From Annona cherimola (taxonomy: Eukaryota; Streptophyta; Magnoliopsida; Magnoliales; Annonaceae), in the NCBI GenBank assembly GCA_030490835.1, contig CM059973.1, positions 56,238,008 through 56,302,007 of the forward strand: DNA of 64,000 nucleotides, given 5' to 3'. The position numbers and the translations under genes were made by a program. This document shows, in pieces, positions 33,633-44,522 of this stretch. The notes below the pieces were generated by a model. That model made no database searches, was not told the DNA's origin, and worked only from the letters and a program-made list of their open reading frames with translations. Within the stretch, counting starts at the first letter, position 1; each line of letters starts with the position of its first letter.

Positions 33633-34662
33633 TGATAACTCGTATTTTTACAAGTTATCATGGCCCATTTCAGACTTGATTCGTGTGTTAGTTAGAGAGA
33701 TTAGGCTTAGTTTGCATTCATTTAGCTTAATTTTCGTCCGCTTTGCATTTTAGGAGCATTAATTAGCTTTTAGGCATTTTTAGCATTATCTATGCATTTT
33801 TAGTTCATTTATTTAGTTTTTCCATCTTTTACAGGAAGGACGGGACATTTGAAGGCAAAGCGGACGAGTTGAATGCAACCTGAGGCAACCAGAGGCAGAT
33901 GGATGGCGCCTAGGTGCCAACCATTGGCGCCCAGGCGCCACTCTACATGCCTTTGCCATCCAGGGCGCTAGGTAGGGGCGCTTAGGTGCCAATACGCATC
34001 GGTACGTGAATATTCCAGTTCGTAAGCTGCGCAAAAGAAACTTTATAAATAGTTCCTAGGGGTTCGCACACATGACAGAGGAGCCAGAGACGAATTGCCA
34101 ATCAAGAGAAAGAAGAAATCAAGATTAAAGCACGGATTGAAGGGAGAATTCAAGTCCCGTTGGTGGAAACCGCCGGAAAACAGTTTTTCTTATTCTTTCC
34201 AATTTTCTTTCTCTGCCTTTATGGATACTTTCTATATGGATGTATTGGATGTTAAGATCATGTCTTTGAACTAAACCTCTATTAGATGGATAGTTAGGAT
34301 GAATTGAATTCTAAACTGTATTGTTTCTTGGTTCTTAGAATATTCAGGAATAAATAGTTAATTTTATATATGATTGTGTAAGATTTACCTTTGCATGTGT
34401 GGGTTTAATGCTTTTTACAAGATTAGCTACCTTGTAAGAAGATTTAATTGCTTGATTTATCCTTGGAAGAGGAGGATCTCTGCCAGATCCTTGTGCAAGA
34501 CATAGGTTTCGACCTTTGTGTAAGGAGAGTTGTTTAATGGATAGGAATATACCATTACAATTCTTCGTGGGAACGATACTCTATTCACTCTTTATTACTT
34601 GATACGGCACGTATACTTGCGTAAATAGCGAGTATTTTAATAGACATATATGCAGCTCGTCA
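33633..34662 (+). repeat. 3' LTR of element B
   Basis: 1,030 bp. It is collinear with the left LTR but has an internal deletion of about 370 bp (after 'aggaatataccatt', near 34555) and a shorter segment near 33945-33965. GGCGCC palindromes lie at 33904-33919 and 33925-33940; the TTTATAAATAG box is near 34041-34051. Confidence 0.88.
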
Positions 34663-35672
34663 CCCCTATCCCGAGGTGTCGGATCCTTACTCCAAGACCA
34701 TTATTGATTGGTAAACGTGAGTCGGGATTTTCGCCCTAGTCACACGATGGGAATTTTTGTTTGCAGTTAATCAATTTTCAATTTTACAAATGTCTTTCAC
34801 TAGTAATCCATTTCAAACGGCATTCATAACATCATACATGGTTCATTTACATCAAAGGTCATCATCACCTTATAAAATATAAGAACATAGATTTTCTTCA
34901 TTTACACCTGTTCTTCTTCTTTTACACCTGTTCTCTACTCCTCAATCTTTCTTGTACTTGTCTAGAATTTGGAAAAACAAAACACGAGTACTAATACTCA
35001 ATAAACAAGCATTTTTCATTTTCAAGCAAAACATTTTCATGAAGGTTTTTTCTGTCAAACATTTTTGTGTCCAAATCTTAGAAAATTCATAAAACAATGC
35101 GTATGCAATGCACCGTTTCCCTTCATGATTGGGTGATACGCTAGCTAGGGGACTGCCCCCTTGATCCTGCTCCCATTCCAAGGAGAATGTTGTCGGCCTC
35201 TAGCCTATATCAGCGACTTGGTCACACTAGAGGAGGACAACTGGACCGCTTACACCCCTACAGTGGACCTAATTCTCGTGCTCCATGCACCAGTAGATGA
35301 CACTTGCCAAATGATCATCCACCCCATTCATTATTCATGCTAGAATGCTTTTCCAAGGAAAACATTTTGCATGATCTTTTCAAATACCATTTTCACCAAT
35401 CCGTTATTCAAATTCATTTGTGAGAACGTAAACAAATAGAGATATAGGGATGACCACCCTTAAACATTTAAAAAAACATTCAAGTAAAATAATTTGCATC
35501 AATTTTTCAATACTTAAGGAAAATAATATTTTCAGAGTCTCGCTTGCTTACCTGTGGCTTAACTTAAACCTTCCTCTTTCTCTTTTCCCTTTCCTATATA
35601 AATGATAAGGGTTACCTTTCATACTTGCATCTTACTTTATGCTTGCATGCCTTGCTTTTTATGCATTTATAC

Positions 35673-37139
35673 TAGGGGTGCAACTTGGGTCGAGTAGGTC
35701 TGGGTAGGGGTGGAACCTACCCTTACCCATTCTTTAAAATCTTCTACCCTACCCTATTTTAGGTCGGGTCGGTCCGGAGCCTACCATACCCAATTTTTTC
35801 AACAGCGGGTCGGTTCCAGTTCGGTTCCAAATCGGTTCCTAAAAAAGCCACGCATTCAAATATATCTATCATATTAATGCTCAATCCATACACTACCATA
35901 ATCCATACAATTTATCTCTATGAAATGTATCAAATAAGTGTAATCTGTTTTCATATACTATACAATACAATCTCAAGTTTGTTAAATCCAATAAAAAACA
36001 TGTTTCATACTTGAAAGTTAGATACAACACAATAGATATAACATAAGTATAACACAAAGAGGGGTAACAGAAATCAATTATATGCAATTAACCATCTAGA
36101 TATTGCAAAATGAATAATCAATTACATGTAATCTTCTGTAATCATCAACCCATATAAGCATATAAATATAACAAACATATTTATGTTCTAGGAATGATGT
36201 CTCAGTGTAGAGTAGCCAGTAGCCACATCACGCACAATCTAATCATATATTACATTAATATACAGATTAAATCAAAATATTAACGAATGCATAAAGTAGC
36301 ATAAATTTGTGAAATGGGAAGCATTTGAGCATCAAAAAGGAATTTCACCTTGTTGTATGATACAGGAGAAAAATCCTTCAACCTATTGCAACAGGTGGCG
36401 TCCGGCGACGACGAGATGGCGTGTCCAGCAACCGGTAGTTGTAAGGAAATAGGGCATTCACTGGTGCTACAACAACGGGATTAGAGATTCCCCACGACTG
36501 TGAAATCCCTAAATCAAATCCCTAAATCGCTAAATCAAGCCTGGGAGGTTGTTTCCAGCGAGAATAGAAATTCCCCGCGTCGGAGGTGATGGCATTTCCG
36601 AATTTGGAGCAGGGGCGAGGCAAGCAGCAGGCCAGTAGCGTAGACTGTAGAGATTTGAAGAGGCAGGGGCGAGGCAACTAGGCAAGCAGCGATGGCGTTT
36701 CCAGATCTGCAGTCTGCTACAGGTGGCTATTGGTTTAAATGGATGCGTGCGGCTCTCGTGCGGTTAATGCCACAATTTTAATAGAGGGGTGGTGTGCCGA
36801 TTTAGATTTGTGAGTGCTTGGGAGCGCTTCTTCCGGAATCCACGATGACCATCGTGTGGTCGAGTCGCCGGATTTTCACGGGAGAAGGATCGCTGCCGGA
36901 TTTTCCATTCTCTGCGTCGCCGAAATCTGAATAGGGTAAACGAGCCAAGTAGCCAATGCAGATGACTAAATATTAATTTATATATTAATATTATTATGTA
37001 CGGGTCGGTTCTGGGTACCCAGAACTTGGAACCGACTCTACCCAAATCCTACCGGGTAATTTTAACTGGAACCGAACCGACCCTATTTAGGGTACCCATC
37101 GGGTGACCCGGTGGGTACCCGACCCAAGTTGCACCCCTA
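35673..37139. mobile_element. non-autonomous hAT-type DNA transposon
   Basis: 1,467 bp with terminal inverted repeats TAGGGGTGCAACTTGGGTCG on both ends and a perfect 8-bp target duplication ATTTATAC (35665-35672 and 37140-37147), diagnostic of hAT. Subterminal regions are dense in GGGTCGG/CCGACC and GGTTCC/GGAACC words in opposite orientation, as expected for transposase binding. The middle (36360-36920) is GC-richer with 'ggcgacg' and 'gccgg' words and may be captured host sequence. There is no transposase. It sits in the LTR of D. Confidence 0.9.
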
Positions 37140-38099
37140 ATTTATACGCATTTATCACTTGTTCCCAACCCTTACATGATCTTAATCTATATGTGACCCA
37201 AAGTAATTTAACTTTACTCAATTCTTTCCTCGAGATGAACACTTTCATCTCCTAAGTCACATATATTTTCACATTTTCAAATGATGAGTCACTCACTTGA
37301 CTCAAGAGTCACTCACTTGACTCAATACCCTAATCTAGGGCATTTAATCTCTTTTTAATCATTCAAAATACTTATGTAACACTTACTTGAAACTTTAACA
37401 ACCAAGTTCAAGCAAGATTTCTCAACTTCACATTTATCATTCTAATAATCACTTTTTCACACCTATATAGTCCAGAATTTAATTTCTTTAAACACTAAAC
37501 TTTTATAGTCATTCAAGAAAATCATTTACAACTTATATTAAGTAATTCCTTCACCAAATTTCTGAAATTTAATTCCTTTTATCAAAACATCCCTATACAT
37601 GTATGAATTCACCATGTATTGACTCTAAAACTGCATGTTAATCATTCATATAGGTATGGCTACTACTTAACAACTTTTGTGATCACTTTAGAGGCTTGTT
37701 TATATCATATAAAAAGCAATATTTCAATCAAAATTTCTGTAATAACAACTCTCCCTAAAACAGCCACATATAACCTTGTTTTAGGCGAGTTTCCTCCTCA
37801 TAATTGCATACCGACTAGCATACATAAAATATACTTACTCAACAAGTATATTTGCTTCTAACGCTCTTAATTACATCATTTGCTAACCTGTGCACCATAA
37901 AATAATCAAGAACAATTTAAACAGAATTTTCTTTTCCAATTACCATTATGCTTAGACGTATTTAAGCATGGAATAAATCAATAATCAAACACATACTTAA
38001 ACAATTCATGAATAACCTCTTGGATGTCAACCACCTTACTTATACCCATGATATTATCATTCTAATTGTAGCAATTTATGGATGTTATTTGGGCATAAC

Positions 38100-39206
38100 A
38101 TAAGCTAATAATTAATGAAAAAATACACATAGAGTAGACCTGTTTTGGATATGAATTGGTTGCCTTCCCAAGGTAAAACCTTGCTGAATTTTCACTTCTG
38201 CTTGCTACTAACCCATGCCTTCTTGTCCCTTTCCTTCCTTGCATCATTTTCTTTGATGCTAGGAGGATTTTGTTTTTGCCCTTGTCTCCATTCTAAGCTT
38301 CTCAATGATTCTATTCTAAAGCTCTTGCCCTCTCAATGCTAAATGCATAGTCTCTTATCAATAGAGGTGCAAGACTCTCTCGCAGGTATGGCCTTAACCC
38401 TTATTGAAATCTTTGTGCCTTATTTTTGGGCACATTCGCGATCTAGGGCACATACCTGACCAAGACATTAAACTTGGTTGCATACTCTGTGACGATCATT
38501 CTTCCTTGATATAACCATTGAACTCAATAACTTTCTGGCTTTGAAGGCTTGCGGGAAGGCATTCCTTATTGAACTCTTCCACAAAGGTTTGCCCGGTTAC
38601 TTGCTCTGGCTGGGGCATGGTCATCAATGAAGTTTCCTACCATTCGTGGGCATCCTTGATCAATAGATGGGTAGCATATAAGACCTTCTGGTTCTCATTG
38701 CAGGGCGAGATCCTAAACAGTTTCTTGATCTTGGTCATCCACTGGTCAACTTGGATGAGATTGGGTTCCCCTGAGAACTTGGGAGGACGCTGAGCTAGAA
38801 AGGCATTGATCACTCTTCGATTGGCCTCAAGAAAATTGTCCTCGACTCCCACTGGTCTTTGTGCTGAACTGGGGATAGCTACTTGAGCTAGTCTTTCCCC
38901 TTCAATTCATCCTAATTGGGCTGCTGTGTTCTTTTCTAAAGGTCTTGGATTATATCCGTCGTTTGGGTTGCCCATTCTTGGGTGGCTTACTACATAGCTT
39001 CTTTTACGGTTGCAGCTACCCGTTCTTCAATCATCATAGCCTGCCTTGTGTCGACATCATCTTCAACATTGGGCTCAGGATTTTCATCTCCTCGTCTTTG
39101 ACGAGTTCTTGGGTTTAGTTGATCCCCTAGCATGGGTCGCTTAGCCCTATTACTAGTTTCTCCTGTCTCCCGTTAGCTCATAAGTCCCTCATCGGTAATT
39201 GCTTTT
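38100..39206 (-). pseudogene. gag: gag relic of Tekay/Del-like gypsy element D
   Basis: A clean stretch (38852-38637, minus) reads NRRVINAFLAQRPPKFSGEPN, VDQWMTKIKKLFRISPCNENQKVLYATHLLIKDAHEW. This is the PPxFxG...W...IExxFxxxxCxxxQKVxxAxxxLxxxAxxWW signature of plant chromovirus Gag. Continuing left with stops and frameshifts are TFVEEFNKECLPASLQSQK and later traces. It passes into LTR sequence near 38100 with no protease, RT or integrase, so pol is deleted or was never present. Its upstream end is cut by element E at 39206 and should continue after 60850. Confidence 0.65.
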
Positions 39207-40255
39207 TGTTGGAATTTAAGGCAAATTAAGAACAATCCATGTTTTGATGATTAACAATTAAATTTGAGAATTAATTGGGTACTAATGAGTTTGCTAATTT
39301 TTTCAAAGGTTAGAAACTCAAGTTTCAAAAGATAGCAGACCAAGTCGCAGTCCCAAGTCGACTCAACCATCGACTTCAGCGAAGTCGATTCCTAAGTCGA
39401 CTCCAGAATCGACTTCAAATGCAATAAATGCTTCAGAGTTGAAATTAGGACTCGGAGACAGGTGAAGTCGCAGTCGAAGTCGACTCCACTTGCGACTTAG
39501 GTGAAGTCGTAGATCCAAGTCGACTCCAGATGTGACTTGAATACAGCCATACAGAAGACTTTGAATTTTCAGAGTCAAGTAGCATTTTCAAGTTGACTCC
39601 GCAATGTGACTTAGGTGAAGTCGAACCTCAAGTTGACCCAAGCATGCGACTTAGGTGAAGTTGAAGTCCAAGTCGACCCAAGCAAGCGACTCAACCAAAT
39701 GGCTACTTTAGATTTCTTCAAAGTTGAATATCATTAAAGAAACAACTCTAAATTGAAGATTGGATAACAAAATCAAGAAGGTCAATCATCTTGAGTCAAG
39801 GCCACAATGAAGAACCCCTCAAGAGAAGAATGCTATGCTAAGTTTCAAGGCAAAACAAGAAAAACCAAGGATATTAAAAGAAGAACAAGATAACAAAAGA
39901 AAAAGTTAAATATTAAGATCACTTGCAAAAATTCAAAGTTCTAATATAAACAAATGGATGGTGAAGTCGCACCCGAAGTCGACTCCCCCCGCAACTTGGG
40001 TCAAGTTTGAGACCAAGTCGACTTGAAGTTGGAACTTGAAAGTGGAAGCCGAAGACCGAAGTCACACTCGAAGTCGACTCCAGTCTGCGACTTAGGTGAA
40101 GTCGCATCCGAAGTCGACTCCACCTACGACTTGGATGAAGTTGCATACCAATTCGACCCCATATGCGACTTGGCTCGCAACGGTCGAAAAAATTCGAACG
40201 TTGGCGTATTAAATGTGCGCCACCTACCACCAAACATTCGAAATTCACCTCCCAT

Positions 40256-40263
40256 TATATAAG
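40256..40263 (+). promoter_or_regulatory. LTR TATA box (element E 5' LTR)
   Basis: TATATAAG, directly after the dyad array and the conserved AACGTTGG/AAATG.GCGCC block; TGTATAAG at 60197-60204 in the 3' LTR. Confidence 0.65.
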
Positions 40264-40368
40264 AAGATTCAAGGGGACGTGAAAGAGGTTAGAGAAGCAT
40301 TCAATAAGCTCACCTTCCACTCTCTCTTACATCTAAGTTGATCTACACCAAGTTTAAGTAAAGAACTG

Positions 40369-41948
40369 TGTTGATCCCGAGTTAATGGCAATTACCCAAG
40401 AGGGGAGGGGTGAATTGGATATTTAAAATTTTAAAACTTTAATTTGAGATTTTACCCCGGTTTAGTTTAGACCCCTTTAGTGAAACAAATAGAAAGCAAT
40501 AAGATAATAAAAGTGGAAATGAAAAATAGCAGACAAGATTTATAGTGGTTCGGGCAACCTTACCCTACTCCGCTCTTCCAAGCTCACACTCCCTTGTGAC
40601 TTGGGTTCCACTATGTATTCAGTAAATACAACTAAAGTCTCCGCTCTCTTCTAGATTCTAGCTCTAGGGGGCATATACAACTAGAGCCTCCGCTCTCTTC
40701 TAGATTTTAGCTCCAGGGGGCGTGTATAACAAGCAACACAAGTAGGTGATGAGTTACAATCCAATCACAATCCTACTTGCTATATCTTGGTTTGAAACAC
40801 CGAACTCAAACCAAGCACCAAAATCAAATAACAAGATGAAATAGAAGAAATCTACACTTTACAGATTTGTGTAGCAAGTTTCAGATCAAGGAAGAATCTG
40901 TAGAAGTAACGAATCGTATTGCGTTGAAGCAAACAACAACTTTGAAGCTTGTTCTTCCTTTGAAAGTGTATAAATCACTCAATTGTAGAGAAAAGTGGAA
41001 TGAAACTCTTAGTGGCACTTCTTTCCTCTTTTTCAGCTCTATCTTGTGTCTTTCCATGTTTGCTTGAGTGTCTATATATAGAGGAGGGAGAATTTTAAAC
41101 GTTATAGAGTTGGTTGGCGCGTAATAAATGTTCCAACTTTCAAAAATTTGAACATTACGCCTCCAAGTCGCAGGTAGAGTCGACTTCGTGTGCGACTTCA
41201 GCTGTTCTTCAGTTTCCAAGTCTATCCTCTGGGTCGACTTGGTCTGAGACTTGGCTTCAAGTCGATCTTGGAGTCGACTTCGGGTGCGACTTGGCTTCTT
41301 TCTTTTTCCAAGTCAGTTTGATCTTTGTTGAAGTGTCTCTTGCTTGCTTAACTTCTTGGATTAGTCTTCTTATATTCAAGTTGAAAAATTTGAGTCGACT
41401 TCATCTTCAATTTGACTCAAGTCTATCTTGAAGTCGGCTTGGCCTTCAACTTGAAATTCTGAAAATCTGCACTGCCCATTTGAAGTTGATGCTGGAGTCG
41501 ACTTTGCCTGCAACTTCACCCAAGTCGCAAGTGGAGTCGAATTCATGTGCGACTTCGGCAGCTGTGCTTTCTAATTTCAACGTTGGAAGGAAAATATTAT
41601 GTGAAGTCGATACTGGAGTCGACTTGGTCTGCGACTTCGCCCAAGTTGCAAGTGGAGTCGACTTCGTCGGCGACTTCGAGAATTCTTGCTCCTAATTTCA
41701 ACGCTGGACAGACGATGTCTATTGAAGTCGAAGATGGAGTCGACTTGAGAAATTGACTTGGCCCAAGTCTATGTCTGAGTCGATGTGAGTTACGACTTGA
41801 CCTGTTCTATTTTGTATTTTTTACTTTTATAACCTTAAACATTGCACAAAACATATTAGTAGCTAAGACTTTACTCGAATTATGTTGTTAATCATCAAAA
41901 CATATGCTTTGGATATTTTGCATTTGATTTCAACAATTGTTTCCAACT
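40369..41948 (-). repeat. 3' LTR of element F
   Basis: About 1,580 bp, from TGTTGATCC to a decayed CCAACT. GTCGAC dyads at about 41160-41790 (34-bp example at 41165-41198); TATATATA near 41072-41080 on the minus strand. Confidence 0.88.
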
Positions 41949-41950
41949 AT

Positions 41951-41962
41951 CTCCCCCTTTTT
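41951..41962 (-). other. 3' polypurine tract (element F)
   Basis: The minus strand reads AAAAAGGGGGAG directly before the 3' LTR; a second copy at 42286-42299 abuts the accessory ORF stop codon. Confidence 0.85.
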
Positions 41963-42299
41963 GATGATTGACAAAACCAATTTGAGTTTATGCCTTCCAA
42001 TATCCTGTTTTGACATTTTTAGGATAATCATAAGTCATTTTACTTTTTGAAAAAAATAGAACATTAATGATTAGATCAAACATAATAAATCAGAGCATAG
42101 AGCATTTGTAATCAGAGCATAATTAAGTGATAATAAACTTTGCAAAAGTAATCAGAACACAAACGAACTTTTTCATAAGCAACCTTTTCAAAAAAAGTTT
42201 CATACAAGTTTCAAATGCAAATGAAACCTGTATACAAGCTACCCAACCCAAAATCCTAAAAATCTAAACTCAAAACTCTCAAACTTCTCCCCCTTTTTG

Positions 42300-43914
42300 T
42301 CAATCGAGCAAATAGGGGTCGACTCGAAGAGATTTGGTGAACTGGAATGCAGAGATATGATATGGAATTGGGCAAACAGGTCGAATGTGGGCCGAGGAGT
42401 AAAAAGATGAGACTGGAGCAGGTGTGGGATCTCGATGAACTGGTCCAGTGTCAAAAGGATCAAGCTCGGGGATAGATCGATGACGATGGCTTCCGGATGC
42501 TAAGTGATAACGGATGGTCCGGAGCTCCCTATCCATGCGATCCTGTCGAGAATGCATATCCGTGATGGCATGTAGGACCTCGGCGATCTGACTGGTCATC
42601 CGGTCCTCTAGCTGCTTCAGATGCTCTCGAAGGCTCTGAACTGAAGTATCCCGAGATGACGGCCGTGGTGCTAGGTCTAGAATCTCAGATCCTCTAGGAG
42701 AGCAAGACCAATGTGATAGCGGCGATGCAGGCTCCTCAGGTGAATCCTGTGGTGGAGCGGATTGAGCTTCTGGTTATGGTGGGGGCTGCTCCCCCTCAAC
42801 CTGTACATCCCCGGCTTCTTCTGGTGCTGGTGCGCCCACTTCTGCTTCAACCCTGAGTTGATCTACATTGATCTTCATTCTTTGGATCAATGCCTTGTTG
42901 ATCGCATTCGTCGGCTTTAACACCTCGAATGGTTCTCCATCGATATCAACTCCAAAATGTTCTAGGATCTTCGTGATCCAAGTACCATAAGGCAAAACCC
43001 CTCGTGGGTTGTCTTTCCTAGAACTTAGGGCTTCTATAAACAACCGAGGAAGGCTGACTTTGACCCGGTTCACTATTTTCCACAGAATTCTTGCGTCCTG
43101 CGGGTTTAACTGATTTCTACACCCACCTTTGGGGTAGATGCAATGTGTAACCAATAATCTGAGGACCCTGAGCCTCGGGGATAAGTCCATGTAATGTAGA
43201 AATTTGATCCCCGGATGATACTTATTGCTCCTGGTGAGATGATTGTAGATATCTGAGAGAGTGAGGTTTTCAAGCAACGACTCATCCTCATAAGGTACCT
43301 CTAAGATTTGCCCCACACTCATGATTGCTTCCTCTAATCTTGGGGTTACTCCGATTCCAAAGAACATATCAGTTCCTTTGACAAAAGTTCCAAAGTACTC
43401 ATCATCCCATAGGTAATAGAAAATACGAGTTAGATCAGGATATACTCTTTCATCTGCTCTTAGAAGGTTAGTCCATCCTTGGAAATCTAGTAACTACTCA
43501 ATGTCGGACTCATAATCCCTTAAAAATTTAAAGTCGATGATTTTTTGGGATGAATACCTTCCACTCATAAAAAGATTTGTAAAACCGGCTGTGCTGCAAT
43601 TCTGTTTTGAAGTATGTAGTCGGCATCTTCAATACTTGAGCTTTAGCAGCTGTATTGCCTTTCTTTCTGGCCCCAGATTGTGTGCTCTGCGAGGTCTGAG
43701 GTTGTTCTTCTCGAGCAGCCGTTGTTGATGGAATCCCGGCTTGGAAACGGACTCTGCGGCCTGTGGAAGTGGATGGCTCTTCCCAGGCTCGCTTTGAGGG
43801 GGTCCGTTGTCTTCTAGGTATGTCCTCCTCAGTTTGGGAGTTGGTTTGTCTGGGAATTGGTTTCAATGATGGTTTGGACACTGCCATTTTTGGCAATCGA
43901 GCTTTAGGTGCCAT
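42300..43914 (-). pseudogene. post-pol accessory ORF of element F
   Basis: This is the best view of the full-length family form, although broken. ATG 43914 opens MAPKARLPKMAVSKPSLKPIPR with a basic RRQRTPSKRAW motif, then VLKMPTTYFKTELQHSRFYKSFYEWKVFIPK. A frameshift near 43528 and a stop follow. The core resumes at about 43470 (LLRADERVYPDLTRIFYYLW) and continues through FVKGTDM, LTRSNKYHPGIKFLHYMDLS, HCIYPKGGCRNQLNPQDA, RGVLPYGTWITKILEHFGVD to a stop near 42774. The last part carries a coiled coil (EDRMTSQIAEVLHAITDMHS...RTIRYHLA) and ends LRVDPYLLD at 42300, directly beside the second polypurine motif. Expected length is about 530 residues. The C-rich, low-complexity leader lies at 43915-44390. 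Function unknown. Confidence 0.8.
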
Positions 43915-44384
43915 TGAAATGGAATATTCGAATGGAGCTTTGAGAGAAATGGAGGATCAATAATAAAAAAAAAGGATAGACAGTTGAGATGTTAAGAGAG
44001 GCAAAATGAGAAAGAATTTTGAGAGAATTAGAGACAGAGACAGAGGCAGAGCGAGAGATAAGAGAGAGGAAATGACGGAAATTGTGAGACAGATAGAGAG
44101 AGATTGCCGGAGTCAAGAAATGAAAAAGGGATTGTTGGAATGCTGAGAACAGATTTCGAAGAATCACAGAGAGAGTAAGCAACGGGAGAGAAAAATAGGA
44201 GATAGAGGAGAAAAGAGAGAGAGAAGCTGTCGGCGAGAGAAGAGAAATGGGAAAGAAAAGAGAAAAATAGAGATGCCGGAGGGTCTGGAAGTGGGAAGAT
44301 AGATCGAGCGGGAAGGAGAGAGGAGGAAGAAAGAAGAAAAGAAGAAGAAGAAAAAACGAGAAGGGGAAACCCGACGGTCGCGCG

Positions 44385-44490
44385 CTGGAGTCGATGTTGC
44401 CCTAGGCGAAGTCAACTTCACTATCCCAAGTCGAATTCAGTGGAGTCGACTTGGCTTCCTCGGAGTCGACTTGACTTATCGACTTGGACT
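44385..44490. repeat. GTCGAC-motif cluster in the pol-to-accessory-ORF spacer (F)
   Basis: Five copies or near-copies of the motif, such as GAGTCGACTTGG and AAGTCGAATTC, at the same position as in A, C and E. Confidence 0.85.
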
Positions 44491-44522
44491 TTTTTAAATT
44501 CACTTTTCCCATCTAACTATTC

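Larger units (their letters stand above)
17242..34662 (+). mobile_element. Element B: non-autonomous Athila-type gypsy retrotransposon
   Basis: Without nested element A it is about 6.9 kb. The LTRs begin TGATAACTCG and end CTCATCA or CTCGTCA. The primer site is a perfect tRNA-Asp complement, and the polypurine tract is AAGTTTGGGGGTG. The target duplication is CCCC, or CCCCC/CCCCT if five bases are counted. The internal 4.4 kb holds a gag-like ORF and an accessory ORF but no protease, reverse transcriptase, RNase H or integrase, so it would need enzymes from a related full element. It was inserted 12 bp inside the terminus of element D. Confidence 0.85.
17230..38095 (-). repeat. 3' LTR of Tekay/Del-like gypsy element D (split by B and a hAT element)
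   Basis: The LTR edge is TGTGGCGCCCC at 17230-17240. It resumes after element B at 34663 with 'tatcccgaggtgtcgg' and continues, minus the hAT insertion at 35673-37139, to about 38095, where gag-like sequence begins. On the minus strand it ends in GGGGCGCCACA. Reverse-complemented, its middle (35540-35610: an A/G-rich run, then GGTAAGCAAGCGAG) resembles LTR J at 63580-63640, which supports an LTR of this lineage. Its inner boundary is not sharp, and I found no polypurine tract. A perfect tandem duplication of 20 bp lies at 37286-37325. Confidence 0.55.

Noticed and set aside
36764..37045. 93-codon minus-strand frame in the hAT element
   Set aside because: It overlaps the terminal inverted-repeat region and shows no transposase motif.
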